Counted from the stretch's first letter, positions 1-9,271 are shown. The stretch is 64,000 nt of DNA from Bradyrhizobium sp. (GCF_016219575.1 NZ_JACRMG010000009.1:1-64000); one strand, 5' to 3'. The notes: generated from the sequence alone by a model not told the origin. Made by a program: numbers and translations.

Positions 1-49
1 CGATCAGCCAATCAGCTCGTTCCGCAACCCGAATGTCGCCGAAAGACAT
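1..49 (-). CDS. 5' end of a truncated gene, product unknown
   Basis: Only the first 16 codons lie in the window (Met-Ser-Phe-Gly-Asp-Ile-Arg-Val-Ala-Glu-Arg-Ala-Asp-Trp-Leu-Ile); the frame is still open at the left edge. The ATG at 49-47 is preceded on the minus strand by a clear GGAGG Shine-Dalgarno at about 6 bases, which is the main reason to call it. Too little protein is visible to assign a family. Confidence 0.45.
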   Translation of the reverse strand, partial: MSFGDIRVAERADWLI

Positions 50-838
50 CTTGTGCCTCCGCCAAATAGGTCGAAAGCCCTTGAATCATATTTGCAAAAT
101 CCGGGGAATCACTTTTGGGGATCCCGTAGCTTCGTTGTAGAGGGCGCAGGGAAGGCCGGGTGCCGGCGGCACCCGCATCACCGTGTGCTGAAAGTAGCGA
201 GAGAAGTGCACACGGGTTTGACAGGTACAGCCGGGACAACCCGGCCTTCCCCGCGCAATGGCTTTACGGCTTATGTCGCGCTCTCCCCGGGGAACGGCCT
301 GTTTTGCCCCCGTTGCCCCGCCAGCACAGGCCGGCGGGGATAGACGCCAGGGTCGCGGCGCCAGGACCACACGATTTCACCGTACGTGACCAGCGTTTCG
401 TCCGGCACTGCGAAATGCGTGCCGAGCGCCTGCCACGTCCATCGCATCCCGTGCCCAACGTTTCGTGACGACCGCGAAGCGCCCCTCTGGCGGGCTCGGG
501 ATGGACGCAAAGCTAATTCTGATTTACGTAATAGTCAAGAGGTCTCATTCGATTTTTTCGAATCGGCGGCGGGGTGAACCCGGACCGGCTTGAAATCGCT
601 CCGGATTCAGCTTTCTCGAACCGAACCCCCATGTGCCTGTTGCGCCGGCACCGGCGGTTCGATCCTGCACTGACCGGTGCTGGCTCGTGCGCCAGGGGCC
701 ATTTGTGCAAGTGCGAAGGTTGCCCGCCTCATGGGCGGCCCCCGACCGGCATCTTAACGGATGATTTGCTGATTTGGCGCCATCATGGCGTGTAGCGGAG
801 CTGCGTGCTCGCGCATCCTATTCAGCCGGGAGACAATC
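50..838. other. Long non-coding stretch with hairpins
   Basis: Nearly 800 bases without a convincing gene. The left half (about 141-340) is a dense set of nested inverted repeats, listed separately. A small hairpin, ATTCGA 547-552 with TCGAAT 558-563 around a T-run, lies further on. Short open frames exist on both strands, but none has a good ribosome binding site or a recognisable protein pattern. The right end must contain the promoter of the cache protein gene at 839; no clear -35/-10 pair was found. Confidence 0.5.
141..340. repeat. Nested inverted-repeat element, possible structured RNA or dispersed repeat
   Basis: Perfect arms GGGAAGGCCGGGT (149-161) and its complement (239-251) enclose two smaller perfect hairpins: GGGTGCC/GGCACCC (158-164/168-174) and CCGTGTGC/GCACACGG (181-188/208-215). 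A further hairpin, CCCCGCC/GGCGGGG (316-322/333-339), follows. The multi-branched folding potential is seen directly. I infer, without a search, that this is a dispersed rhizobial repeat or a non-coding RNA rather than protein-coding sequence. Confidence 0.45.
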
Positions 839-1309
839 GTGAAGAAATCGTCAACAAGGACACTCGCTTTTGCTGTGGCAGCCATGCTCGCGGTTGGCGG
901 CGCCGCCCAAGCCGGTGGCGGGGCCAACAAGGACGAAGCCATGGCAATGGTCAAAACGGCCGTTGCCTTCATCAAGGAGCAGGGCGCCGACAAGGCGTAT
1001 CCGGAGATCACCAACAAGGCCAACGCCAAGTTCCACGATCGCGACCTCTATGTCGTGGTCTACCAGCTCGACGGCAAGGTGCTGGCCCACGGCGCCAACG
1101 AGAAGTTCGTCGGCAAGGATCTGATCGACGCGCAGGATGTCGACGGCAAGCTCTACGTCAAGGAGCGCGTCGAACTCGCCGTCAAGCAGCCGTCATTCTG
1201 GCAGGACTACAAGTTCGTCAATCCCGTGAGCAAGAAGGTCGAGCCCAAGGAGATGTACTGCGAGAAGCTGGACAACACGGCTGTCTGCGCCGGCATCTAC
1301 AAGCTCTGA
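839..1309 (+). CDS. Secreted single-cache-domain protein
   Basis: A 156-residue protein with an N-terminal signal peptide (Lys-Lys start, hydrophobic stretch, Ala-Gln-Ala cleavage region at about residue 25). A single cache-type sensor domain follows, with the usual pattern VVYQLDGKVLAHG, GKDLIDAQDVDGK and a C-terminal part with two cysteines. The GTG start at 839 is chosen because GGGAG lies about 7 bases upstream and the signal peptide then begins correctly; an ATG at 785 would add 18 unlikely residues. Such proteins bind small ligands outside the cytoplasm. It is followed after 55 bases by a chemoreceptor gene on the same strand, so the two are probably co-transcribed. The ligand cannot be read from sequence. 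Confidence 0.75.
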   Translation: MKKSSTRTLAFAVAAMLAVGGAAQAGGGANKDEAMAMVKTAVAFIKEQGADKAYPEITNKANAKFHDRDLYVVVYQLDGKVLAHGANEKFVGKDLIDAQDVDGKLYVKERVELAVKQPSFWQDYKFVNPVSKKVEPKEMYCEKLDNTAVCAGIYKL

Positions 1310-1364
1310 CACCCAACAGGCGACACCGTGCGGCGTGCGCCGCGCACCGCAGCGAAGGGTTGAT

Positions 1365-3065
1365 ATGCTCGGTCGGATCAAGAACGTTGGTCTTTCGTGG
1401 AAGGTCCAACTCGCACCTGCATTCCTGATCATGGTCCTGATCGGGCTCGGCACCTATGCGTTGCAGACGTTGCGGTCGAACCAGGCCGCCGTCGATGCGC
1501 TGATGTCGGGTCCGGTCCGCCAGTCGGAAGTAGCGGGCGAGCTCACCACGACGGTATGGACGGCGCACGCCAAGCTGTACCGTCTTGCCGCCACTGCAGC
1601 CAACGAAAAGGATGAAAAGAAGATCGCGGAAGTCGCCAAGGAAGCTTCCGCAGCGGCCGCGAAGATCCCCGACGCGCTGAAGGACGTCGAGGCCATCAAG
1701 GACAAGTTCAGCCCGGAAACCTTCGACAAGCTGAAGGCGGCGGTCACCGGCTATCTCAAGCAGTCGAAGAATGCCATCGAGATGGCCGACGGCGACGCCG
1801 GATCGGCGCTGATCTTCATCAAGGGCGCGGAGCGCAACTTTGCCGTCATCGAAAAGCTCGCCGACGAGCTGATCACGCGCAGCAGCGAGAGCAAGGACCG
1901 CGCCATCGCCCAGGCGGGGATCAAGCTCGAGCAGCAGCAATGGTCGTTGACAGTGGCGCTTCTGATCGTTGCGCTTGCGGGCATCGTCGTTTCGTTCCTG
2001 ATCGGTCGCGGCATCTCTCGCCCCGTCGTGGCGATGGCCCGCGCGATGCGCGAGCTGGCGGCGGGAAACTTCGAGGTTCAGTTGCCCGGCCTGAAGCGCG
2101 GCGACGAGGTCGGCCGGATGGCCAACGCGATCCAGGAATTCAAGGTGCAGGCCGTCGCCAAGGCCGAGCGCGACACTGCGGAGCGCGAGGAGAAGAGCCG
2201 CGAACTGGCTGCCGCCCGCCGCGCCGAGCTTCACAATCTGGCCGACAGTTTCGAGGTCACCGTCGGCAATATCGTCGAGAACGTCGGCTCGGCCTCGGCC
2301 GAACTGGAAAATTCCGCCTCCGTCCTGACCGGCAGCAGCAAGGCGGCGCAGGAACTCTCCACCGTCGTCGCCGCCGCTTCGGAGGAGACTTCCACCAACG
2401 TGCAATCGGTCGCCTCCGCGACGGAGGAGATGGCCAGCTCCGTCCACGAGATCGGAAGGCAGGTAGCCAATTCCACCAGGATCGCCAACGAAGCGGTCGC
2501 TCAGGCGCAGCAGACCGACGTGCGGATTACCCAGTTGTCGGAGGCGGCCAGCCGCATCGGCGATGTGACCAGGCTGATCACCACGATTGCCGAGCAGACC
2601 AACCTGCTGGCGCTCAATGCGACCATCGAGGCCGCTCGCGCCGGCGACGCCGGGCGGGGCTTTGCGGTGGTCGCGCAGGAGGTCAAGGCGCTCGCCACGC
2701 AGACCGCAAGGGCAACCAGCGAAATCTCCAGCCAGATTGCCGGCATGCAGGCGGCAACGCAGGATTCGGTGCTGGCCATCAAGGAGATCAGCGGCACCAT
2801 CGGCAGGGTTTCCGAAATCGCCGCGGCGATCGCGGCGGCCGTCGAAGAGCAGGGGGCCGCGACCCAGGAGATCGCCCGCAACGTGCAGCAGGCCGCACTG
2901 GGCTCCACGCAGGTCGCCACCAGCATTGCCGACGTCAACCGCGGCGCTGGCGAGATCGGCACTGCGTCGTCGCAGGTTCTCGCCTCCGCGCAGCTATTGT
3001 CCGACGAAAACAGGCGCCTCAAGGCCGAGGTCGGCAAGTTCCTGGCCACCGTCCGGTCGGGCTAG
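1365..3065 (+). CDS. Methyl-accepting chemotaxis protein
   Basis: 566 residues. Transmembrane helix 1 lies at about 12-32, a helical periplasmic sensor of the four-helix-bundle kind at 35-190, helix 2 at about 193-215, then a HAMP domain and a long cytoplasmic coiled-coil signalling domain. The conserved hairpin tip is seen as [18 protein letters not shown]. It would relay ligand binding to CheA/CheW. The ATG at 1365 is used because GAAGGG precedes it and it gives the normal short cytoplasmic head before helix 1. It lies directly behind the secreted cache protein, which may be a soluble ligand-binding partner (inference). No che genes are nearby, so it is an orphan receptor. Confidence 0.9.
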   Translation: MLGRIKNVGLSWKVQLAPAFLIMVLIGLGTYALQTLRSNQAAVDALMSGPVRQSEVAGELTTTVWTAHAKLYRLAATAANEKDEKKIAEVAKEASAAAAKIPDALKDVEAIKDKFSPETFDKLKAAVTGYLKQSKNAIEMADGDAGSALIFIKGAERNFAVIEKLADELITRSSESKDRAIAQAGIKLEQQQWSLTVALLIVALAGIVVSFLIGRGISRPVVAMARAMRELAAGNFEVQLPGLKRGDEVGRMANAIQEFKVQAVAKAERDTAEREEKSRELAAARRAELHNLADSFEVTVGNIVENVGSASAELENSASVLTGSSKAAQELSTVVAAASEETSTNVQSVASATEEMASSVHEIGRQVANSTRIANEAVAQAQQTDVRITQLSEAASRIGDVTRLITTIAEQTNLLALNATIEAARAGDAGRGFAVVAQEVKALATQTARATSEISSQIAGMQAATQDSVLAIKEISGTIGRVSEIAAAIAAAVEEQGAATQEIARNVQQAALGSTQVATSIADVNRGAGEIGTASSQVLASAQLLSDENRRLKAEVGKFLATVRSG

Positions 3066-3190
3066 AACCTGATCCGGAAAAGTGTGAAGCGGATTTCCCT
3101 GCGAAAAACGCGAAGCGTTTGCGCGGGGATCATGCTCAAACAATAACCCAAAGCGCGATGCCGATTGATCTCGATCTCATCGCGCTTCAG
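3066..3190. repeat. Dispersed rhizobial palindromic repeat
   Basis: Starts just behind the chemoreceptor stop codon with a CCTGATCCGGAAAAGTGTGA-type block, continues to GATCATGCTCAAACA, and ends with a perfect 10-bp inverted repeat AAGCGCGATG (3151-3160) / CATCGCGCTT (3178-3187). From memory, this sequence type is very common between genes in Bradyrhizobium and relatives. It may act as a weak terminator for the upstream receptor gene. The following 110 bases to 3302 hold nothing recognisable. Confidence 0.65.
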
Positions 3191-3302
3191 GGCGCGATCC
3201 CGGCCCGAAGGCCGCGTCCGGCTTTCGGCGAAAAGTCAGGCTGAGGCCATCAGTACCGGGCATGACGGCGGTTCGAAGCGCCGCCATCTCGCTCCTGCGC
3301 GA

Positions 3303-5009
3303 TCAGGTTCCCGTCTTGCGCATCCCCTGATGCGGGTCGGCGCGCAGGTTCTGGAAGAATTTCTCCACCTCCCGCGACAGCGTCTCGGCGGTAGCGGCGA
3401 GCTCGCTGGAAGCCGAGAGCACGGATTCGGCCGCCGAAGACGCCGTGCCCATGGCGTCGCTGAGCGAGCCGATATTGTCCACCAGCGTCTGGTTGCCCTG
3501 GGCGGCGAGCTGCGCGTTCTGGGAGATTTCGCGGGTCGCCAGATCCTGCTGGCCGATGGCGTCGGCGATGATCGAGGTGACGTCGTTGATTTCGCGCACG
3601 GCGTTGCCGATCTCGCGCACCGCCTCGACCGAATTGCGCGTCGAGGTCTGGATCATGCCGACGTTCTCGCTGATCTCGGCGGTGGCCTTGGCGGTCTGGC
3701 CGGCCAGCGCCTTCACCTCATGCGCCACCACGGCAAAACCGCGGCCGGCTTCGCCGGCGCGCGCGGCCTCGATCGTGGCGTTGAGCGCGAGCAGGTTGGT
3801 CTGCGCGGCGATGGTCTGGATCAGCGCGACCACGCCGTCGATGCGCTGGGTGGCGGCGGCAAGACCCTCGATCTCGGCGACGGACTTGTCGGTGCGCTGG
3901 CCGGCCTGCTCCACGGCGGAGGCCGATTGGCGCACCTGGCGGCCGATCTCCTCGACGGAGGCCGAAAGCTCTTCGGCAGCGCCAGCGACGGCGGAGACGT
4001 TGGTGGAGGCTTGTTCGGTGGCGTCGGCCGCGGCGACCGCGCGACCGCTGGCGTCAGAGGCCACGCTGGCAATGCCTTGCGCCGTGCCGCGCATCGCGGC
4101 GGCGCTGTCATTGACGGTGCGTACCACGCCGCCGATGGCGTCGCGGAACGCCTCGACCGAGGCCTCGATATGCCGCGTTCGCTCGTCGCGCGCCTTCGAA
4201 TCTTCAATCACCTGCGAATTGAGCCTGCGGTTGCGCTCCATCGATTCCTTGAAGATCTGGATGGCGCGGGCCAGCGAGCCGATCTCGTCGCCGCGGGCGG
4301 TGTGCGGCACCTCGACATTGTCCTCGCCGTCGGCGACGCGCTTGATGGTGTCGGTGATGACCGAAAGGGGGCGTGCGATGGAGCGGGCGATGATGAGCAC
4401 GCCGATGACGACCACGAGCAGCGCAAAGGCGCCGAGGCAGGTCAGGATCCAGGCCAGCGTGTGATTTTCGTCGGTGGTCTGCGCCAGCTTCCTGCTGCGC
4501 TCGGCATAGACCCTGGAGAGCGCCTCGAGATCCTTGTTGAGCGCAGTGCGAACCTGGCGGTTGGCGTCGTTGTCGCCCCATTCGCGGCCCGCGGCCGGGC
4601 TGATCTCGTTGGCGCGGCGCACCAGTTCGGCGCGGAATTCGACGAACTGCTGGACGCGCTTCTTGAAGGTGGCGAACTGCTCGGCGTCGTCGGCCTGCAC
4701 CAGCTTTTCCCAGTTCGTCGTCACCTCGAGGATGCGCTTGTTGAAGGCAAGCAGGCCCTCGCCGTATTTCTTCACCACCGCAGGATCGGTCGACATGTAG
4801 ACGCCGCGGGATTCCATCACCACGGCATAGACCAGCGAGTTGATGCGCTCGACGTTCAGCGCCGCGCGACTGGCGGTCGATACCGCCTCGGTCAACTCGG
4901 TATTGCGGCGCGTGTTGTAGTCCGACAGCGCGGTGATGGCCGCGGTCAGCAAGGCGAACAGCCCGAAGATCGAATAGAGCTTGGCCGCGAGCGAGAGTTT
5001 GGAGGTCAT
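3303..5009 (-). CDS. Methyl-accepting chemotaxis protein
   Basis: 568 residues. Transmembrane helix 1 at about 9-30, periplasmic helical sensor to about 183, helix 2 at about 185-208 ([20 protein letters not shown]), HAMP, then the cytoplasmic signalling domain with tip [20 protein letters not shown]. It is convergent with the other receptor, and the two share the general architecture but clearly differ in the sensor part, so they probably recognise different ligands. The start gives a standard N-terminus (Met-Thr-Ser-Lys-Leu before helix 1). Confidence 0.9.
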   Translation of the reverse strand: MTSKLSLAAKLYSIFGLFALLTAAITALSDYNTRRNTELTEAVSTASRAALNVERINSLVYAVVMESRGVYMSTDPAVVKKYGEGLLAFNKRILEVTTNWEKLVQADDAEQFATFKKRVQQFVEFRAELVRRANEISPAAGREWGDNDANRQVRTALNKDLEALSRVYAERSRKLAQTTDENHTLAWILTCLGAFALLVVVIGVLIIARSIARPLSVITDTIKRVADGEDNVEVPHTARGDEIGSLARAIQIFKESMERNRRLNSQVIEDSKARDERTRHIEASVEAFRDAIGGVVRTVNDSAAAMRGTAQGIASVASDASGRAVAAADATEQASTNVSAVAGAAEELSASVEEIGRQVRQSASAVEQAGQRTDKSVAEIEGLAAATQRIDGVVALIQTIAAQTNLLALNATIEAARAGEAGRGFAVVAHEVKALAGQTAKATAEISENVGMIQTSTRNSVEAVREIGNAVREINDVTSIIADAIGQQDLATREISQNAQLAAQGNQTLVDNIGSLSDAMGTASSAAESVLSASSELAATAETLSREVEKFFQNLRADPHQGMRKTGT

Positions 5010-5372
5010 GACGGACTACTTACTTGTTGGAATGGATTCACAAATCGCGCCCTTACGATCCTCGCAAACGAGGCAAACTGTGGCAGGGTCGGGCGTCCAA
5101 AAACTGTGGTGAATTTTCATGGATTTTTTATTAACGCGCGAGCTTTGTGTGACTGCAACTGTGACGTTCATTTGCTAGCAAAATCAAACGCTTGAGGATC
5201 GTTTCGGCATTCGCGCAGAAGAAATTGGGTAGGAATACTGCGACCATTGCGCGCATCTGGCATACCTTTGGCATACCAGCGCGTGTACCGGGCCTGTCTT
5301 GGCGGTGGCGGGGCGGTCATATGCAAATGGCGGGCTCGCGCTATCATCGGCGCGCCACTGTCCGGAGCCATC
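5010..5372. other. Divergent intergenic region between chemoreceptor and eutB
   Basis: 363 bases without a gene. It must hold promoters for both directions. The AT-rich part around 5100-5145 probably serves the receptor gene. A sigma-54-like box for eutB is listed separately. A direct repeat TGGCATACC occurs twice, at 5258-5266 and 5269-5277. No conserved B12-box or other riboswitch pattern was seen, although EutB is part of a B12 enzyme. Confidence 0.5.
5258..5273 (+). promoter_or_regulatory. Candidate sigma-54 promoter for eutB
   Basis: TGGCATACCTTTGGCA matches the -24/-12 pattern TGGCAC-N5-TTGCA with the essential GG and GC at the right spacing and two mismatches. It lies 100-115 bases ahead of the eutB ATG. 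Sigma-54 control would fit use of ethanolamine as nitrogen source, but no activator gene is visible nearby and the match also arises from a local direct repeat, so this is only a candidate. Confidence 0.35.
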
Positions 5373-6755
5373 ATGGCCTATCGCAAGGCGATCGACGCCA
5401 CCTCCTACGTCTTCGACGACCTGCGCGACCTGCTTGCGAAGGCAACGCCGCCGCGCTCCGGCGACCGGCTGGCCGGCATCGCCGCCGGCAGCGCGGAAGA
5501 GACGATCGCCGCGCGGATGGCGCTGGCCGACCTGCCGCTGAAACAGTTCCTCAACGAAGCGGTCATCCCCTACGAGGACGACGAGGTCACGCGCCTGATC
5601 GTCGACGGCCATGAGGCCAAAGCCTTTGCGCCGGTGGCCTCGCTGACCGTCGGGGCCTTCCGCGACTGGCTGCTGTCGGACCCCGCGACCGGCGAGGTGC
5701 TGGCGCAGCTCGCGCCGGGGCTGATGCCGGAAATGGCCGCGGCCGTCTCGAAGCTGATGCGCAACCAGGACCTGATTCAGGTTGCGAAGAAGTGCGAGGT
5801 AACGACCCGTTTCCGCAACACGATCGGGCTGAGGGGGAGGATGAGCACGCGGCTGCAACCCAACCATCCCTTCGATGACATCGGCGGCATCACCGCCTCG
5901 ATTCTCGACGGGTTGCTGCTCGGCTCGGGCGACGCCTGTATCGGCATCAATCCGGCCAGTGACGACCCGGCCGTGATCGGCGGGCTGCTGCGGCGGCTCG
6001 ACGACATCATTGTGCGTTTCGACATTCCGACGCAGGGCTGCGTGCTCACCCATGTCACCACCACGCTGGCCCTGATCGGGCAGGGCTATCCCGTCGATCT
6101 GGTGTTCCAGTCCATTGCAGGCACCGAGGCGGCCAACCGCAGCTTCGGCGTCACGCTTGCGCTGCTGCGCGAGGCGCGCGAGGCCGGGCTGTCGCTCAAG
6201 CGCGGCACGGTGGGCAGCAACGTGATGTATTTCGAGACCGGGCAGGGCTCGGCGCTCTCGGCCAACGCGCATCACGGCGTCGACCAGCAGACCCTGGAGG
6301 CGCGTGCCTATGCGGTGGCCCGCGTCTTCGATCCGCTGCTGGTCAACAGCGTGGTCGGCTTCATCGGCCCGGAATATCTCTATGACGGCAAGGAAATCAT
6401 CCGCGCCGGCCTCGAGGATCATTTCTGCGGCAAGCTGCTCGGCGCCCCGCTCGGCGTCGACGTCTGCTACACCAACCATGCCGAGGCCGACCAGGACGAC
6501 ATGGACAATCTGCTGACCCTGCTGGCGGCGGCCGGCGTCACCTTCATCATGGGGGTACCCGGCGCCGACGACGTCATGCTGAACTACCAGTCGACCTCGT
6601 TTCATGACGCGCTCTACCTGCGCGACCTCTTTGGCCTGGGGCGGGCGCCGGAGTTCGACGACTGGCTGGTGCGGATGGGACTTTCCGGCACCGATTTTCG
6701 TCTTTCCGGCAATGCCGGGCAGCTCCCCGATTTTGCCGCGAAATTGATCGCTTGA
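5373..6755 (+). CDS. eutB: Ethanolamine ammonia-lyase large subunit
   Basis: 460 residues, close to the usual ~455. It resembles EutB over its whole length, including NIPTQGCVLAHVTT-type (here DIPTQGCVLTHVTT), FETGQGSALSA, VNSVVGFIGPEYLYDG, RAGLEDHFCGKL and CYTNHAEADQDD. With EutC it forms the adenosylcobalamin-dependent enzyme that splits ethanolamine into acetaldehyde and ammonia. The ATG at 5373 has TCCGGAG upstream and matches the family N-terminus (RSGD.LAGIAA). Its partner eutC is not adjacent: hpnP lies between them. No eutA reactivase, permease or microcompartment gene is in the window, so this is a simple, shell-free ethanolamine system. Confidence 0.95.
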   Translation: MAYRKAIDATSYVFDDLRDLLAKATPPRSGDRLAGIAAGSAEETIAARMALADLPLKQFLNEAVIPYEDDEVTRLIVDGHEAKAFAPVASLTVGAFRDWLLSDPATGEVLAQLAPGLMPEMAAAVSKLMRNQDLIQVAKKCEVTTRFRNTIGLRGRMSTRLQPNHPFDDIGGITASILDGLLLGSGDACIGINPASDDPAVIGGLLRRLDDIIVRFDIPTQGCVLTHVTTTLALIGQGYPVDLVFQSIAGTEAANRSFGVTLALLREAREAGLSLKRGTVGSNVMYFETGQGSALSANAHHGVDQQTLEARAYAVARVFDPLLVNSVVGFIGPEYLYDGKEIIRAGLEDHFCGKLLGAPLGVDVCYTNHAEADQDDMDNLLTLLAAAGVTFIMGVPGADDVMLNYQSTSFHDALYLRDLFGLGRAPEFDDWLVRMGLSGTDFRLSGNAGQLPDFAAKLIA

Positions 6756-6778
6756 GAGGTGTTCCAGGCAGGTTTCTT

Positions 6779-6803
6779 GCAACCAACGGGCGGTGAGAGC
6801 GTT
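6779..6803 (+). promoter_or_regulatory. Weak EcfG-type (general stress) promoter candidate for hpnP
   Basis: GCAAC (6779-6783), a 16-base spacer and CGTT (6800-6803) differ at one position from the alphaproteobacterial EcfG pattern GGAAC-N16/17-CGTT. hpnP is known to be under EcfG control in R. palustris, which is why this was looked for; the mismatch falls on a normally conserved G. The leader after it contains a GAGGAAT/ATTCCTC inverted repeat (6825-6831/6862-6868). Confidence 0.3.
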
Positions 6804-6906
6804 ATGGGTCGCCTGCAATCCCAAGAGGAATGTGTAGCCGAGCCCTCAAGCTCGTGGTTAAATTCCTCATTGCCGGGCAAGTAACTTGAATGCTTGAGGA
6901 AGTTTG

Positions 6907-8502
6907 ATGCGAGCAGAAGGCTTTCAGACGGTACGGCGGATCCTCTGCGTGTTTCCCCGCTACACGTCGTCTTTTGGCACGTTCGAGCACGCCTATCCGC
7001 TGACCGATGGCGTGAAGGGCTTCATGCCGCCGCAGGGATTGCTGCTGATCGCGGCATATCTTCCGGCCGACTGGCCGGTGCGCTTCGTCGACGAGAACCT
7101 CCAGCCGGCTGCGAAAGAGGATTTCGAGTGGGCCGAGGCGGTGCTGGTCAGCGGCATGCACATCCAGCGCACCCAGATGAACGACATCTGCCGCCGCGCC
7201 CATGCCCACGACCTGCCGGTCGCGCTCGGCGGCCCGTCCGTCAGCGCCTGCCCGGACTATTATCCCTCCTTCGACTACCTCCATGTCGGCGAACTCGGCG
7301 ATGCTACCGACGAGCTGTTCCGCATTCTGTCGGCAGACTGCTCGCGCCCGGAGCGGCAGGTGGTGCTGACGACGAAGGATCGCCTCGCGATGAGCGAGTT
7401 CCCGATCCCCGCCTATGAGCTCGCCGACACGCGGAAATACCTGCTCGGCAGCATCCAGTATTCCAGCGGATGTCCCTACCAGTGCGAGTTCTGCGACATC
7501 CCGGGCCTCTACGGCCGCAACCCGCGCCTGAAGACGCCGCAGCAGATCATCGCCGAGCTCGACCGCCTGCGCGAATGCGGCATGAGCGACACCATCTACT
7601 TCGTCGACGACAATTTCATCGGCAACCGCAAGGCGGCGATGGATCTGCTGCCGCATCTGGTCGAGTGGCAGAAGCGCACCGGCTACATCACGCGGCTGGC
7701 CTGCGAGGCGACGCTCAACATCGCCAAGCGGCCGGAGATCCTGGAGAAGATGAAGGAGGCGATGTTCGTCACCGTGTTCTGCGGCATCGAGACGCCGGAT
7801 CCGGACGCGCTGAAGGCGATGCACAAGGACCACAACATGATGGTCCCGATCCTCGAGGGCATACAGACCATCAATTCCTACGGCATGGAGGTGGTCTCCG
7901 GCATCATCATGGGGCTCGACACCGACAAGCCCGGAACCGCCGACGCGCTGCTCGACTTCGTCGAGCAGTCCCGCATTCCGCTGTTGACCATCAACCTGCT
8001 GCAGGCGCTGCCGAAGACGCCGCTGTGGGACCGCCTCGAGAAGGAAGGCAGGCTGATCAATGACGAGGTCGCCGAGGGCCGCGATTCCAACGTCGACTTC
8101 CTGATGCCCTATGACGAGGTGATCAGCAACTGGAAGCGCGCGATGGCGATCGCCTATGAGCCGGCCAGGCTGTTCGAGCGCTACCTCTACCAGTGCGAAT
8201 ACACCTACAACCAGCGCCTCAAGGTGCCGGTCGCCGACGAGTTGAAGACCTGGCCCAACATCCGCCGCGCGCTGATCATGCTGCGCAACATCTTCTGGAA
8301 GGTCGGCGTGCTCGGCGACTACAAGCGCGTGTTCTGGAAGTTCGCGCTCGGCCGGTTGCGCAAGGGCGATATCGAGGGCCTGATCGGCTCGACGCTGATC
8401 GCCCACCACCTGATCGAGTTCGCGCGCGCGGCGACCAGCGGCCGGCAGAACGCCTCGAACTACTCGATCCGGCTGCGCGAGGCCGCCGTCCCTGCCGAGT
8501 GA
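6907..8502 (+). CDS. hpnP: Hopanoid C-2 methylase, B12-binding radical SAM protein
   Basis: 531 residues. The N-terminal half (about 10-130) is a B12-binding-like domain beginning [20 protein letters not shown]. The radical SAM core follows with the cluster motif CPYQCEFC (Cys189, Cys193, Cys196), then a C-terminal extension (DUF4070-like). HpnP places a methyl group on C-2 of ring A of hopanoids using S-adenosylmethionine and cobalamin. The ATG at 6907 has GAGGA six bases upstream. It is separated from eutB by 151 bases that may hold its own promoter, and runs straight into eutC. The main cyclase cluster lies 4.7 kb downstream. Assignment to HpnP rather than another B12 radical SAM protein rests on the start motif and cluster context. 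Confidence 0.88.
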   Translation: MRAEGFQTVRRILCVFPRYTSSFGTFEHAYPLTDGVKGFMPPQGLLLIAAYLPADWPVRFVDENLQPAAKEDFEWAEAVLVSGMHIQRTQMNDICRRAHAHDLPVALGGPSVSACPDYYPSFDYLHVGELGDATDELFRILSADCSRPERQVVLTTKDRLAMSEFPIPAYELADTRKYLLGSIQYSSGCPYQCEFCDIPGLYGRNPRLKTPQQIIAELDRLRECGMSDTIYFVDDNFIGNRKAAMDLLPHLVEWQKRTGYITRLACEATLNIAKRPEILEKMKEAMFVTVFCGIETPDPDALKAMHKDHNMMVPILEGIQTINSYGMEVVSGIIMGLDTDKPGTADALLDFVEQSRIPLLTINLLQALPKTPLWDRLEKEGRLINDEVAEGRDSNVDFLMPYDEVISNWKRAMAIAYEPARLFERYLYQCEYTYNQRLKVPVADELKTWPNIRRALIMLRNIFWKVGVLGDYKRVFWKFALGRLRKGDIEGLIGSTLIAHHLIEFARAATSGRQNASNYSIRLREAAVPAE

Positions 8503-8533
8503 GCCGAAAACCACGCCGCGGCCGCTCGGCGAT

Positions 8534-9271
8534 TTGCGCGCGCTGACGCCGGCGCGCGTCGGGCTCGGCCGGACCGGCGCGGGGCTGCCGACCGAGGCGC
8601 TGCTCGACTTCACGCTCGACCATGCCCGCGCCCGCGACGCCGTGCATGCCGCCTTCGATACGGCCGGCCTGATCGCGTCGCTCCATGCCCTCGGCCTCGA
8701 TCCCCTGCAGGTGTCGAGCCGCGCGCCGGTGCGGCGCGATTATCTGCGCCGGCCCGATCTTGGCCGCATGCTGGACGCCGATTCCCGGCGGGCGCTGGCC
8801 GGCAGGGCTGAGGGCGCATGCGGCCTCGTCCTCGTCATCGCCGACGGCCTGTCGCCGGCCGCGGTCAATCTCCACGCCGCCGGCGTCACCGGCCAACTGC
8901 TGCCGCTGCTGTCGGAGGCGGGCATCGCGGCCGGGCATGTCGTGATTGCCTCGGGCGCGCGCGTCGCGCTCGGCGACGAGATCGGCGAAATCCTCAAGAG
9001 CCGGATGGTGGCCGTCCTGATCGGCGAGCGGCCGGGCCTGTCGGCGCCCGATAGCCTCGGCGCCTATCTGACCCACGATCCCCGGGTCGGGCGCAGCGAT
9101 GCGGAGCGCAATTGCGTCTCCAACATTCACGGTTCCGGGCTGAGTTCCGCGGAGGCCGCGTTCAAGATTGCGTGGCTGATCCGCGAGTCGCTCGCCCGAG
9201 GTATCAGCGGCGTTGCGCTCAAGGATGAGAGCAGCGAGGCGATGGCCGCGCGCCTTGCAAAACCGGTGTGA
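8534..9271 (+). CDS. eutC: Ethanolamine ammonia-lyase small subunit
   Basis: About 245 residues. Conserved EutC elements are visible: [47 protein letters not shown] and [10 protein letters not shown]. It pairs with EutB to hold adenosylcobalamin. The start is uncertain. TTG at 8534 is the first conventional start in the open frame after hpnP, but the frame continues upstream as [13 protein letters not shown], which looks like real protein, with only a CTG at 8492 overlapping the hpnP stop. No good ribosome binding site precedes either, so translation may depend on coupling to hpnP. Confidence 0.9.
   Translation: MRALTPARVGLGRTGAGLPTEALLDFTLDHARARDAVHAAFDTAGLIASLHALGLDPLQVSSRAPVRRDYLRRPDLGRMLDADSRRALAGRAEGACGLVLVIADGLSPAAVNLHAAGVTGQLLPLLSEAGIAAGHVVIASGARVALGDEIGEILKSRMVAVLIGERPGLSAPDSLGAYLTHDPRVGRSDAERNCVSNIHGSGLSSAEAAFKIAWLIRESLARGISGVALKDESSEAMAARLAKPV

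Noticed and set aside
1..838. Several short open frames on both strands
   Set aside because: They lie in hairpin-rich DNA, lack ribosome binding sites and give Arg/Pro/Cys-rich peptides; only the 16-codon piece at the left edge has a convincing start.
3165..5195. A 676-codon plus-strand open frame opposite the second chemoreceptor
   Set aside because: Gly/Arg/Leu-rich low-complexity product, no ribosome binding site, and the minus strand codes for a textbook chemoreceptor.
5010..6906. Cobalamin riboswitch before eutB or hpnP
   Set aside because: Looked for because both products use B12, but no B12-box-like conserved core was found in either leader.
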